A stretch of 64,000 bases of DNA from positions 1-64,000 of the forward strand of contig NZ_SBII01000015.1 in assembly GCF_004028155.1 (NCBI RefSeq), written 5' to 3'. This document shows positions 7,380 through 16,427 of this stretch, one piece after another. The notes below the pieces were generated by a model. The model was given only the letters and a program-made list of their open reading frames with translations. It was not told the DNA's origin and made no database searches. Positions within the stretch are counted from its first letter, which is position 1. Every line of letters starts with the position of its first letter. The DNA comes from Flavobacterium cerinum (GTDB lineage: Bacteria; Bacteroidota; Bacteroidia; Flavobacteriales; Flavobacteriaceae). Position numbers and translations under genes: made by a program.

Positions 7380-10300
7380 ATGAACACTAAACATTCGCGG
7401 CAGTTTTCCTTTGCCGCATTGATTTTATTTTTTATTCTTTTTTTTCAAACGAAGGTATCGGCTCAAAATGGAACTGTATCAGTAGATTTTAATAATTCCT
7501 CTCCTAAGGATATAATTGAGAATCTTGAATCGCGTACACCTTATAGGTTTGTGTACCAGAATGATATAAACCTTAATTCTCCAAAAATTACCTTAAAAAA
7601 GAGCAATGTAACTATAGATGAAGTATTGGGTGACCTGCAAAAGCTTACAGGTCTGAATTTTAAAAGGAACGAGAATAATATTGCTATCAATAAAGGCACG
7701 AATTCTTCTTCAAAAAAAAAAAGAAATCAGGGAATCTCAGGAAAAATAGTTGACAACTATGGCAAGCCTTTATTTGATGCCATGCTATCAGTAAAGCCAG
7801 GAGAAGTGATTGTATATACTGATAACACCGGTGATTTTATTCTGGATCTGGAGCCTGGTTTTTACAATGTGGAGATAATTGCTTCAGATTTTGCTTCAAG
7901 ATATATAGAAAATATTCCTGTTGATGCCGGAAAATCTACGCCACTTAATATAGCACTTGAATTAGTTGATCAGAATATATCGCTTAATGAAGTGGTGTTG
8001 ACAGGGAAGCAATATAAATCGGCTGCCTCTACTGAAGGATTATTGCTTCAGCAAAAAAGGGCAGCGCAGTTTTCAGACGGTATTTCGTCTGAGCAGATAT
8101 CAAGAACACCTGACAGCGATGTAGGGGCTACCCTTAAACGTATCACAGGTATTACTACTGTTGACAACAAATATGTTGTTGTACGTTCTATGGGAGAGCG
8201 CTGGAACCAGGCAGTTATGGATGGTATTAACTTGCCGAGCACTGATGCACAGCAGCAAAACTTTGCTTTTGATATTATCCCTACAGCAATGGTAGAGAGT
8301 ATAGTGGTAAGCAAAACCCCTACACCCGATATGTATGCTAATTTTGCCGGTGGCCAGGTTGAAGTGAAAACTAAAGATATACCCAGAAAGAATTTTACTT
8401 CTTTTACCATAAGTACTTCCTATAATGACAGAGCTACATTTCAGCAGGCATTAACAAAGCAGCGTGGAGCTTATGATTACTTTGGATTTGATGATGGTAC
8501 CCGCAATACTCCTGTTTCGACACCTATTGGCCTGCCTGAGACAGAAGCGGAGTCCGGGCCTTATTTTGATCAGACCCGAAAATATACCCAGGATAACTTT
8601 ACTACTTATAAAACCAAGGCAGATCCTAACACTACACTCCAGTTTGGTATAGGGCGGGTATATGAACTTAAAGACAGTAAAAAATGGGGGTTTACAGGTT
8701 CTTTGTTGTTTAGAAATACACAGGATATTTTACAGATAGAACATACTGAAAGAGGCGATTTACAATCTAATACGAAATATTATCCTGCTGGTATTAGTAA
8801 TGGATTGACTACGAATGAGTATCCGGTTTTTGAAAAGTACGGCTACCGCAATCATGGAGCCAGCTATTCCTTCAACACTACGTTATCAGGTATGTTTAAT
8901 GTAGGCTACCAGTATAACAACAGCCGTATCACGCTTCGCAACTCTTATATACATGTATATGACAACCAGTTGACTCAGATAACCGGCTGGCGTATAACAG
9001 ATGGTAAGGATGCGATTTTAAATGGAACTGTTCTGCCAATAACCAAGGAAACAGATTACCCTGTCTATACTGATTTTATACAAAGTAAGCTGGAAGGGAA
9101 TCATCGTTTTAATGGTTTTGATCTAAACTGGTATGCTGCCTATAGCAAAACAGCAAAGGAAACAAAAGACGCAACTTTTACCGATATGTTCAGGGAACGA
9201 GTTGGAGATGATATCATGAATTATTATGAGGTTTATAACTCCGCTTTTAATATAAACAGGAGAAATTTTGATAATAATGAGGCAGATTATAATGTAGGGG
9301 TCAATATAAGCAGGGATTTCACTTTAGGAAAAATAAAAAACACCATTAAAACCGGGTATTTCGGAACGTATAAATATGCTACCAATTACCAGGAACTCAT
9401 TAACCTTAACGTTGTAGGTCAGGATGACGACAAGGTAGAAATTTATTCACTGGCAGATGCACTTGATGGCTCAGAATACCACTGGGGCGACCTGGGCTGG
9501 ACAAGAGAAGGTTTTTTTGGAAACCGTTATGAAGGTGAAGTTATAATTCATTCTCCTTTTTTAATGCTGGATAACCGTATAGGCAATTTTATCCGTTTGG
9601 TTTGGGGGGTAAGGGCTGAGAGCTTTACCTACCATGAATTGGAACGCCAGGCACAGTTTACAAGTGACTTTGATGCACCGTTAAAAACAGATGACCGATG
9701 GCAATACCTACCGTCAGTAAACCTTACGGTAAGTCCATCAGAAAAAACAAATATTAGGCTTAGCTATAATAAGTCGGTAATTCGCCCTCAGTTTTCAGAG
9801 AGGCTTAACATACCTTTTTATGACCCGATACGTAGCGCAACTGTACGAAACTATACGGGTGGCATTATTTCTTCAGTTTCAGAAAATTATGATGCAAAGT
9901 TTGAATATTTCCCTTCACTGGGACAGGTAATGTCTATTGGCGTATATGGTAAATATATAAAGAACCCAATAGAAACTGTAAATACGATTGGAGGAGAGTT
10001 ATCACGGCTTATTTATATAATGAATTCGCACAGCGCCAAATTATGGGGTATTGAGGCAGAGATATTAAGAAATCTTTCTTTTTTAGGGGATGGCAAAGAA
10101 TTGAAAAATATATATCTGTATGCTAACGGGGCAATAAATAAAACAGAGGTAACAGGGTATGAGGATATTGATGGTACAGGAGGGCTATATAAGGCCGACA
10201 GGCCGTTGTTTGGGCAGTCTCCTTACACCTATAACCTTGGACTTGATTATATAGGTGACCGTTTTGGTTTTAACATACGGCAAAATGCTACAGGAGACCA

Positions 10301-10631
10301 GTATCTTTTGGTTGGTTTTGACTACAATTCAGAAGAAATAAGAAGGCCATATGCAGTTACCGATGCTATGGTAAGCTATAAATTTTTTAAGGAAAAGAAT
10401 CTTGAGCTAAAATTGAGTGGACAAAATATTTTTGACCGTGTTCTTGAGACTTATAATAACCAAAACAGCTACTCTAAAATTGCTGAAGGTGTACCGAATG
10501 GTTCTAACCCCAGAGAGTTTTTGATGCTTACTCCCGGTTCAACAGATAGATATGATGAAGACGTAGACAGGAAACTATTTAAAGCCTATACAGGAAGGAC
10601 TTTTAAAATATCAGTTAATTATTCCTTTTAA
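7380..10631 (+). CDS. TonB-dependent receptor with STN and carboxypeptidase-regulatory-like domains
   Basis: A 1083-residue outer-membrane receptor. Residues 1-28 form a signal peptide ending VSAQ. An STN/secretin-like domain follows at about 33-100 (VDFNNSSPKDIIENLE), used for transmembrane signalling to FecR. Next comes a carboxypeptidase-D regulatory-like domain at about 118-200 (ISGKIVDNYGKPLFDAML), then a plug at about 215-350 (TPDSDVGATLKRITGI, VVRSMGERW) and a 22-strand-type barrel that ends in VNYSF with terminal Phe. It imports a ligand with TonB energy. It lacks the SusC signature order and no SusD follows, so a glycan substrate is not indicated. The next gene encodes a surface lipoprotein that may be the ligand-capturing partner. 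Confidence 0.93.
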   Translation: MNTKHSRQFSFAALILFFILFFQTKVSAQNGTVSVDFNNSSPKDIIENLESRTPYRFVYQNDINLNSPKITLKKSNVTIDEVLGDLQKLTGLNFKRNENNIAINKGTNSSSKKKRNQGISGKIVDNYGKPLFDAMLSVKPGEVIVYTDNTGDFILDLEPGFYNVEIIASDFASRYIENIPVDAGKSTPLNIALELVDQNISLNEVVLTGKQYKSAASTEGLLLQQKRAAQFSDGISSEQISRTPDSDVGATLKRITGITTVDNKYVVVRSMGERWNQAVMDGINLPSTDAQQQNFAFDIIPTAMVESIVVSKTPTPDMYANFAGGQVEVKTKDIPRKNFTSFTISTSYNDRATFQQALTKQRGAYDYFGFDDGTRNTPVSTPIGLPETEAESGPYFDQTRKYTQDNFTTYKTKADPNTTLQFGIGRVYELKDSKKWGFTGSLLFRNTQDILQIEHTERGDLQSNTKYYPAGISNGLTTNEYPVFEKYGYRNHGASYSFNTTLSGMFNVGYQYNNSRITLRNSYIHVYDNQLTQITGWRITDGKDAILNGTVLPITKETDYPVYTDFIQSKLEGNHRFNGFDLNWYAAYSKTAKETKDATFTDMFRERVGDDIMNYYEVYNSAFNINRRNFDNNEADYNVGVNISRDFTLGKIKNTIKTGYFGTYKYATNYQELINLNVVGQDDDKVEIYSLADALDGSEYHWGDLGWTREGFFGNRYEGEVIIHSPFLMLDNRIGNFIRLVWGVRAESFTYHELERQAQFTSDFDAPLKTDDRWQYLPSVNLTVSPSEKTNIRLSYNKSVIRPQFSERLNIPFYDPIRSATVRNYTGGIISSVSENYDAKFEYFPSLGQVMSIGVYGKYIKNPIETVNTIGGELSRLIYIMNSHSAKLWGIEAEILRNLSFLGDGKELKNIYLYANGAINKTEVTGYEDIDGTGGLYKADRPLFGQSPYTYNLGLDYIGDRFGFNIRQNATGDQYLLVGFDYNSEEIRRPYAVTDAMVSYKFFKEKNLELKLSGQNIFDRVLETYNNQNSYSKIAEGVPNGSNPREFLMLTPGSTDRYDEDVDRKLFKAYTGRTFKISVNYSF

Positions 10632-10774
10632 ATGATTTGACACGATGTCTGTTAGTAAAATGTAATGAGTTGGGGTTGAAATTTAAGAAAGCGTTAAGTC
10701 TTAAAAAAAGGGGTGCTTTTTTTACAGGGTTGAATCTAATACAAGTATAAAGCAAAATGCTTGATAATAATAAG

Positions 10775-10800
10775 GGCCGTTGAACTACTATACTGCGGCC
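10775..10800. other. Short inverted repeat downstream of the TonB receptor gene
   Basis: GGCCG and CGGCC flank a 16-base spacer in the 487-base gap after the receptor gene. A weak poly-T follows the receptor about 75 bases earlier (at 10712-10722). The hairpin may belong to transcript ending or to the leader of the next gene; neither role is certain. Confidence 0.3.
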
Positions 10801-10843
10801 TGTTCTTTGAAATTTTTAAGAATAAGGAAAATAATCCCAAAAC

Positions 10844-11002
10844 ATGGATTCATCAAAAAACAAACTTTCGCATCCAACCAGCGATAAGGACAACAGCCAT
10901 TTAGCGGTATTCATTTTCCGAAAGCTTAAGAAAGCCGGGCAACCTTTCACAAATTTTAAAAAACCTGTAGTGAAAGACGGAACAGGTAAATGCCGGAGGT
11001 AA
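10844..11002 (+). CDS. Possible 52-residue ORF or frameshifted small gene
   Basis: In the gap between the receptor and lipoprotein genes, ATG 10844 opens 52 codons (MDSSKNKLSHPTSD... ending KDGTGKCRR). One base shift at about 10987 would join it to a second open stretch with GGKAGGSIALPKIKSL that runs to a TAA near 11109, giving a peptide of about 90 residues. Either a short real gene or a pseudogene could explain this. The gap is otherwise too long for the compact locus. No family is recognised, so confidence is low. Confidence 0.3.
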   Translation: MDSSKNKLSHPTSDKDNSHLAVFIFRKLKKAGQPFTNFKKPVVKDGTGKCRR

Positions 11003-11118
11003 AGCCGGAGGTTCAATTGCTTTACCAAAAATAAAAAGCCTAAGGGAAGTAAAATTTGCTGCCTTCCCAAAGGCTGGAATTATGTGTAGCAGCAAATATA
11101 CCAACTAATTACGTTATT

Positions 11119-12420
11119 ATGAAAAAAATTTTAATGATGGCAGCTGTTGCTACAATGCTGTTTTCTTGTCAAAAAGAGGATGAAACAGATTCTTCTTTTA
11201 AAATGAAAGCTTCCGGAGCTGGCTATGCTGCTTGTTCACTTCCTGTACAATCAGTAAGCGGAGCTATTACTGCGAATACTACCTGGACAAACGACAAAGT
11301 TTGGGAAATCGACGGAATTGTTACTGTTAAAAATGGCGCAACCCTAACGATTCAGCCTGGTACTTTTATAAAAGCAGTATCACATTCAGAAAATGCTGCT
11401 GAAGGTGTACTTGTAATTACAAAAGAAGGATTTATTAATGCTCAGGGTACAGAAGAAGCCCCAATCGTTTTTACAAGTTACAAGCTTCTTGATTGTGATG
11501 ATACTACCATAGCTGCTCCCGGCGATTTTGGTGGTGTAGTAATACTTGGTGAGGGCGAAGTAAATAATGGCCTTACAAACAACATTATTGAAGGGTTAAA
11601 CGACCAGACACCTATTGCTGATTATTACTATGGTGGTTCAAATAATGCTGACAACTCAGGTACAATGAAATATGTACGTATTGAGTATGCAGGACGTATT
11701 TATGATGCGGCTCAGGCTTATGAAATCAATGGTTTAACTTTTGGTGCTGTAGGTAGTAGTACTGTTATAGACCATATCCAGATTTCTTACGGTAAGGATG
11801 ACTCTTATGAGTTCTTTGGAGGTAAAGTTAACGCAAGCTACCTTGTTTCTTTTGCATGTGATGATGATAACTTTGACTTTGACCTTGGTTATACAGGTAC
11901 GATCACAAGAGCTCTTGCTGTTGCTGATAAAAACAGTACTCACAGTACAAGTAGTGGTGCAGCTGATTCAAACGGTATAGAGCTTGATAACAATCCGGGC
12001 GGTACAGTTACTACACTTATAACAAGGCCGGTAATTAGCTTTATGTCTATCTATGGTTTGCCAAACTGTACAGATGGAAACCTTCTTGAAAATGCTGTAC
12101 ATGTGAGAAGAGCAGGTAAAATTACTATGACTAATTCACTTGTTTCAGGTTACAACAGAGGTATATTTTTAGACGGTACACTTTCAACTGGTACTTTTGT
12201 TAATGTTGCAGCTGATGCTTTTGTAACTCCTGCAAGCCCTACACCTCTTACTGGTGTTACTGAAAGTATTTCTTGTCCTGCTGCTGCTTTTGGAGCTTCA
12301 CAGCCTTGGTTTAACGCTGGTACATTAAACTTTACAACTTCACCATCAAGAACTAATGGTGCTTTTGCAGGTGGCGTAGCTATCTGGACAAACAACTGGA
12401 CTAAGTTTTCTGGTTTTTAA
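11119..12420 (+). CDS. Surface lipoprotein, predicted beta-helix, partner of the TonB receptor
   Basis: A 433-residue lipoprotein. The start ATG 11119 gives MKKILMMAAVATMLFSC with Cys at the lipobox; a longer frame from 11056 has no signal peptide at its start. The body is rich in Gly, Thr, Asn and Asp and begins with TTWTNDKVWEIDGIVTVKNG and LTIQPGTFIKA, a pattern seen in a Bacteroidota family encoded next to TonB receptors, with repeats that suggest a right-handed parallel beta-helix. It has no SusD-type TPR architecture. I infer that it sits on the outer-membrane surface and helps the receptor capture ligand. Some databases label relatives as multidrug transporters, which the sequence does not support. 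Confidence 0.75.
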   Translation: MKKILMMAAVATMLFSCQKEDETDSSFKMKASGAGYAACSLPVQSVSGAITANTTWTNDKVWEIDGIVTVKNGATLTIQPGTFIKAVSHSENAAEGVLVITKEGFINAQGTEEAPIVFTSYKLLDCDDTTIAAPGDFGGVVILGEGEVNNGLTNNIIEGLNDQTPIADYYYGGSNNADNSGTMKYVRIEYAGRIYDAAQAYEINGLTFGAVGSSTVIDHIQISYGKDDSYEFFGGKVNASYLVSFACDDDNFDFDLGYTGTITRALAVADKNSTHSTSSGAADSNGIELDNNPGGTVTTLITRPVISFMSIYGLPNCTDGNLLENAVHVRRAGKITMTNSLVSGYNRGIFLDGTLSTGTFVNVAADAFVTPASPTPLTGVTESISCPAAAFGASQPWFNAGTLNFTTSPSRTNGAFAGGVAIWTNNWTKFSGF

Positions 12421-12442
12421 TTAAAACTTTTTTATTAATACT

Positions 12443-12469
12443 AACCGGGGCAGTTATCCTGCTCCGGTT
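12443..12469 (+). terminator. Hairpin after the surface lipoprotein gene
   Basis: AACCGGGGCAG pairs imperfectly with CTGCTCCGGTT around a short loop, 22 bases after the stop codon. The following bases are T-rich but interrupted, so it may end transcription partially or protect the upstream messenger 3' end. Reading on into the next genes is likely for some transcripts. Confidence 0.5.
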
Positions 12470-12487
12470 TATAATTCTTTTACACAC

Positions 12488-13360
12488 ATGAAAACAAAAT
12501 TATTATTACTGTCTTTTCTTTTTTTGATTACTATCACTGCACAGGCCCAGATAGGTACAGTATGGAGCTGGAACTTTAATGACAATGGAATTACTGACGA
12601 AACTTTAGGAAATTGGACAATTACACAGGCAGAAGGAAGTACTGGTGATACCTGGGCACTTAAAAATACAGAGTATAGTATTATAATGGCTACGGGTAAT
12701 GAATTAAAAGTGTTGGGTTCAATAAATCCAGGAGGAAGTGAATACAGCCGCTGGGCTATTACACCAGCAATGAATTTGTCTTATTATACTGGGACAAAGA
12801 TTTCATTTACTTATTTGAGTGGTTTTTTTGAGGTAATGGGACCTGAATATGTAGAAATTTATGCTGCTACCTCACCGGATATGGCTGCTATGCTGGCAAA
12901 CGGACCGATAGCATCACTTGAATTAAACGGCGATGCAGGGGTAGATCCTTATATTGAAGTTGAGCAGATCGTTGATATCCCTGAACAGTATAATTTGCAA
13001 ACGGTCTACTTTGCTATAGTTAATAAATGGGAGACGGGAAATAGTGTTGGGGCAAGCTGGGCCCTGGAAATGACCGAAGTAAAAATCTCAGCTAAAGAAT
13101 TAGTTGCCGGCATTGACGAAATGGCAAAAAGCAACTTTATACTAAAACAAAATCCTGTAGCAGATAATCTTGAATTGCAGGCAGGTAACCTTATAAAAAC
13201 TGAAAAAACACAATTATCTATATATACAACTACAGGCCAACTTGTAAAACAAACTGCCTATCAGGAAATACTGAATGTATCGGATTTACAATCAGGAATA
13301 TATCTTCTTGTTGCACAGGATGATACGAATGTTCAAAAAATGAAATTCATTAAAAAATAG
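12488..13360 (+). CDS. Secreted protein with T9SS type A sorting domain
   Basis: A 290-residue exported protein. It has a signal peptide ending at ITAQAQ, then a beta-sandwich domain that begins WSWNFNDNGITDETLGNWT and resembles the choice-of-anchor/cleaved-adhesin (carbohydrate-binding-like) fold. The last 75 residues form a Por-secretion C-terminal sorting domain: FILKQNPVADNLEL, LSIYTTTGQLVKQ, LNVSDLQSGIYLLVAQ and the basic end KMKFIKK. By family knowledge this tail sends the protein through the type IX secretion system to the cell surface or medium. It belongs to the receptor locus by position and strand and may bind the same ligand; that is inference. Confidence 0.88.
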   Translation: MKTKLLLLSFLFLITITAQAQIGTVWSWNFNDNGITDETLGNWTITQAEGSTGDTWALKNTEYSIIMATGNELKVLGSINPGGSEYSRWAITPAMNLSYYTGTKISFTYLSGFFEVMGPEYVEIYAATSPDMAAMLANGPIASLELNGDAGVDPYIEVEQIVDIPEQYNLQTVYFAIVNKWETGNSVGASWALEMTEVKISAKELVAGIDEMAKSNFILKQNPVADNLELQAGNLIKTEKTQLSIYTTTGQLVKQTAYQEILNVSDLQSGIYLLVAQDDTNVQKMKFIKK

Positions 13361-13395
13361 TTTTTTTGTTATAGTTAACAGCGTTTGTTAAATAA

Positions 13396-13415
13396 CTGCT
13401 GGTTTCGGCCGGCAG
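13396..13415 (+). terminator. Hairpin after the T9SS-protein gene
   Basis: CTGCTGG pairs with CCGGCAG (one G-T pair) around a 6-base loop and is followed by TATTTTATTTAT. It lies in a 106-base gap and could be a weak terminator inside the locus. Confidence 0.45.
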
Positions 13416-13466
13416 TATTTTATTTATCAGCGCACCACATTCAATTTAAAAAACCATTAGGTAAAT

Positions 13467-14246
13467 ATGTTTAAAAATATTTTAATAAAAACTGTCTTTT
13501 TTGTAATGGCAGTTTTGTGTTTTACAGCCTGTGAGAAAGATACTTTCCTGCCTTACTATCCTTCCCAAACGCGTGGTAAGATGACCATAATAGCTTATGC
13601 TACAGATTCGATAAATATTGATGCAAACGCAAAACCACTCTTATTTGATGATGAGGACATATTTATTAAAAATATTAACGAGATCTATGAGTTTGTTTCT
13701 TTTGACAATCAGGATGAAGTCTTACATATTAAAGATTATCAAACGGGTCTGACGATCCATACTTATACATATGCAAATGCCGCTCCACGGGACACAATAT
13801 CTTTCTTTTATAAAAAAGACTATTTTATAGACAATGTACTGTCTTTTAAAAAAGGGTCATTAAGTCAGACAGGCCGTACAGGTTATAAATTTATTTTTCC
13901 TAATATGGGAGCCTATTCCGGCAGCACTTATACCGGGGCTTTAGATGCTATAATCAGGAATTTAAGCGGACAAGTACTAGGAGTTGCACAAAACATAACG
14001 AAAGAAGATTTCAGCACATTTGTTGAATATCCTTTTAACCCGCCCCCGGTTATAAAAGTAGAACTTGTAAAGCATGGAACTAACGAATCTTATATTGGAG
14101 GGAAGCAAATAATTGTTGAGATGGTAATGCAAAGCAATAAATCAAAAATGATTGTTCTTGAGGAAACCCAAGATGAAAGTAATACGTTCACTGGTGTTAC
14201 AGGCAGTATTGACTTAACGCAATATTTTGATTTTCAACAAGAATAA
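13467..14246 (+). CDS. Lipoprotein of unknown function in the receptor locus
   Basis: A 259-residue protein with a lipoprotein signal (MAVLCFTACEKD). The mature part is predicted to be mostly beta structure, with no domain I recognise. It lies 22 bp before the S41 protease gene and after the T9SS gene on the same strand, so it is very likely co-expressed with the protease. A Ser/Asp near the lipidated Cys is absent, and the family is unknown, so its leaflet cannot be settled. It may be a surface-exposed accessory binding protein of the uptake locus. Confidence 0.7.
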   Translation: MFKNILIKTVFFVMAVLCFTACEKDTFLPYYPSQTRGKMTIIAYATDSINIDANAKPLLFDDEDIFIKNINEIYEFVSFDNQDEVLHIKDYQTGLTIHTYTYANAAPRDTISFFYKKDYFIDNVLSFKKGSLSQTGRTGYKFIFPNMGAYSGSTYTGALDAIIRNLSGQVLGVAQNITKEDFSTFVEYPFNPPPVIKVELVKHGTNESYIGGKQIIVEMVMQSNKSKMIVLEETQDESNTFTGVTGSIDLTQYFDFQQE

Positions 14247-14268
14247 TACAATCTAATACATTTCAAAA

Positions 14269-15639
14269 ATGAAACAATTTCAGGCAATTATACTGCTCAT
14301 ATTTTCTGTTTTTGCACTTATAAGTTGTCAAAGTGATGATACTGTTCCTATATTTGAAAAAGGGACTAATGAATATGTGAACCAGTGGATGTATGATCAA
14401 ATGAAAAAGTATTACTATTGGAATGACAATATAAAAGGAAAAGGGGATATCTCTTTAAGCCCGGAAGAATTTTTCTCAGAATTGCTTTCTCCCGAAGATC
14501 GTTTTTCTTATGCTTATCATCCCTCTCTTCCACAAACTATTTCACAATCCATTAGAAGGAGCTTTGGCTTTGAGATGGGGTTTACTATGTATGACGGACA
14601 AGCATATGGGGTTGTGTTATATGTTTTGGCAGGATCTCCCGCAAAAAATTATGGATTGCAAAGAGGGCAGCTTGTTACCCAAATTAATAATGTTGCTGTT
14701 AATCAAGCCAATTATGAAGAACTTTACCATAGCCTTGAAGGAGCATCAAGCGCTAATCTGACCATAATTAATTATAGCACTGAAACCGGATTTACTTTAC
14801 CTAAAGAGATAAATCTTATGAGCTTTCTCACATTTGGTCAGCCATTGAACAAAAATATTTTTTTAATGGAAAATAAAAGGATCGGTTATCTTGAGATACC
14901 TCATTTTGATGTAGGTATGGCTCAGCAATTTGCTCAGCAATTTACTGAATTTAAAAATCAATCATGTACTGAAATAATTCTGGATTTAAGATATAACGGC
15001 GGAGGCGACATTTCCTCAGCTGCTGCATTGTGTATTCTGTTAGCACCCAATATTAATGCGAATGATTTTTTTATACGATTTGAAGGCAATAAGAATGGAG
15101 GAACTATTGATCAGTCATTTAAAGAAACCTTAGAAATGAATGAAAGTGCAGTTAGCTATGATATTCTTAGAATGCAAAGACCTAATATAAGTAAAATATA
15201 TATCCTATGTGGTAACCATACAGCTTCTGCTTCAGAAATAATAATTAATAACCTAAAACCTTATATGGAGGTTATAACTATAGGCGAAAAAACGGTTGGC
15301 AAAAATATGGCTGGATTTGCAATAACAGATGATAGAAATCCGGAGGAACAAAGCTGGAATCTTTATCCTTGTATTTATAAATTGTATAATGCAAACTTTG
15401 ATGGAGGATATAATAAAGGTATCGAGCCCGTTTTTCATCTTAACGAACTTGAACAACTAAAGGTTTATGCATTGGGGGACGAACGAGAACTCTTGATTAA
15501 TAAAGCCATTAGTATCATGACAGGCAACATGGATAGAAACAGAGAGCAATACTTACCGACCAGACCACTTCGTAATCCTGTTGTTGAATGCAATGAAAGT
15601 ATACTACTTCCACGCACTATAACTGATTTAAAGAATTGA
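14269..15639 (+). CDS. S41-family serine protease lipoprotein with PDZ domain
   Basis: A 456-residue lipoprotein protease (signal ending FALISC). After an N-terminal helical part (YVNQWMYDQMKKYYYWND) comes a PDZ domain (FEMGFTM...GSPAKNYGLQRGQLVTQINN) and an S41 catalytic core: RIGYLEIPHF, ILDLRYNGGGDISSAA, and HTASASEI with the nucleophile S320. The general base K345 lies 25 residues later in GEKTVGK, the expected spacing. Related Bacteroidota proteins are cell-envelope proteases of unknown target. It closes the receptor locus; a role in trimming a captured peptide or protein ligand would fit but is inference. Confidence 0.9.
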   Translation: MKQFQAIILLIFSVFALISCQSDDTVPIFEKGTNEYVNQWMYDQMKKYYYWNDNIKGKGDISLSPEEFFSELLSPEDRFSYAYHPSLPQTISQSIRRSFGFEMGFTMYDGQAYGVVLYVLAGSPAKNYGLQRGQLVTQINNVAVNQANYEELYHSLEGASSANLTIINYSTETGFTLPKEINLMSFLTFGQPLNKNIFLMENKRIGYLEIPHFDVGMAQQFAQQFTEFKNQSCTEIILDLRYNGGGDISSAAALCILLAPNINANDFFIRFEGNKNGGTIDQSFKETLEMNESAVSYDILRMQRPNISKIYILCGNHTASASEIIINNLKPYMEVITIGEKTVGKNMAGFAITDDRNPEEQSWNLYPCIYKLYNANFDGGYNKGIEPVFHLNELEQLKVYALGDERELLINKAISIMTGNMDRNREQYLPTRPLRNPVVECNESILLPRTITDLKN

Positions 15640-15672
15640 TTTATTTTCAAGCTTGTAATTACCAAATTGATA

Positions 15673-15960
15673 ATGCAAAAAATAAGCAAAAGAGAGCATC
15701 AGACTATGATTGAGGCTTATAGGAAATTTGACGAATTTAATCGTTTAGTAAAATATAAAATAAATGAAGAAGAGAATCTAATTACCCGTGAAGGTATAGA
15801 GGAGTTACGCACACTTTATCTTAGATTTTATACTTTATTACAAGAACTTGACAGTTGTGCTAAGAATTATGAAAAGGAGAAAAAAAAGATACAGGGAGTT
15901 CTAAATAAAAACATACGTAAGATGAATTCTGAATTAAGGAAAAACCCTATAATTAATTAA
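15673..15960 (+). CDS. Small helical protein of unknown function
   Basis: A 95-residue, highly charged protein, almost certainly all alpha-helical with a coiled-coil stretch (LDSCAKNYEKEKKKIQGVLNKN). I start it at ATG 15673; the frame also contains an upstream TTG. It lies 33 bp after the S41 protease gene on the same strand and may be the last gene of that unit, but it carries no signal peptide. The stop codon runs into a TTAATTAATTAA tract, just before the IS6 relic. No family recognised. Confidence 0.55.
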   Translation: MQKISKREHQTMIEAYRKFDEFNRLVKYKINEEENLITREGIEELRTLYLRFYTLLQELDSCAKNYEKEKKKIQGVLNKNIRKMNSELRKNPIIN

Positions 15961-16033
15961 TTAATTAATGATAAGGTTTTGAGTAAAATTGAAGTTGTAT
16001 ATATATATTAGTTACTTAATAATTGATTCAAGT

Positions 16034-16213
16034 AGGTTTTAAAAACTTTGAATCTGCAAAGAGAACTATAAATGGAATTGATATAGTACATATGTTGAGA
16101 AAGAGTCAGATGATTAATCCTGGAATTACTATGTTCAAATCATTCTGTAAATTGGCAGTCTAAATTAGAGTGCTTAAATATCCTGGATCTTTACAAATAG
16201 ATGCGACAGAACC
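16034..16213 (+). mobile_element. IS6-family right-end remnant (copy C)
   Basis: This is the best preserved of the remnants. An open frame reads the classical IS6 transposase C-terminus GFKNFESAKRTINGIDIVHM, then LRKSQMIN, then MFKSFCKLAV with a TAA at 16161-16163. The element finishes at 16213 with a sequence whose complement begins GGTTCTGTCGCATCTA. The upstream part of the transposase is missing. It has the same orientation as copy B, so the two flank the receptor locus as direct repeats. Confidence 0.85.
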
Positions 16214-16216
16214 CAC

Positions 16217-16427
16217 TCAGCATCTCATGTAGTTGAAAGTTACCAAAGCCTTTACCTGAAGGTTCATTATCCTGTAGAGTTCACGGTAGCGGTCATCAAT
16301 GACCAGGTAGGATTTGCTCGTTATCACTGAAGCATCAAAATCACCGCTTACCACCCAGCAAAGTACCTCCTTTTCCCCTTCTGCACAACGTAAGTCAGCG
16401 GGACAGCATCAGGATTACCAGGAGGGC
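16217..16427 (-). pseudogene. Frameshifted coding relic
   Basis: On the minus strand, directly after the stop of the next feature, the frames read protein-like text broken by a shift: SPPGNPDAVPLTYVV in one frame, then EKEVLCWVVSGDFDASVITS and YLVIDDRYRELYRIMN in another, ending with a TGA at 16217. A joint with the neighbouring 255-residue gene is possible by one more frameshift. No family recognised. The IS6 end stops 3 bp from it, so the insertion may have helped to destroy it. Confidence 0.5.

Noticed and set aside
8048..8410. 120-residue open frame antisense to the TonB receptor gene
   Set aside because: It lies fully inside the receptor's plug-coding region and has no independent support.
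7380..10631. SusC-type receptor of a polysaccharide-utilisation locus
   Set aside because: No SusD-like gene follows, and no glycoside hydrolases are nearby; the partner lipoprotein is beta-helix-like rather than TPR-based.
10816..11104. Two overlapping minus-strand frames of 84 and 67 residues
   Set aside because: They are shadows of the plus-strand small reading frames in the receptor locus; no start context and no recognisable domain.
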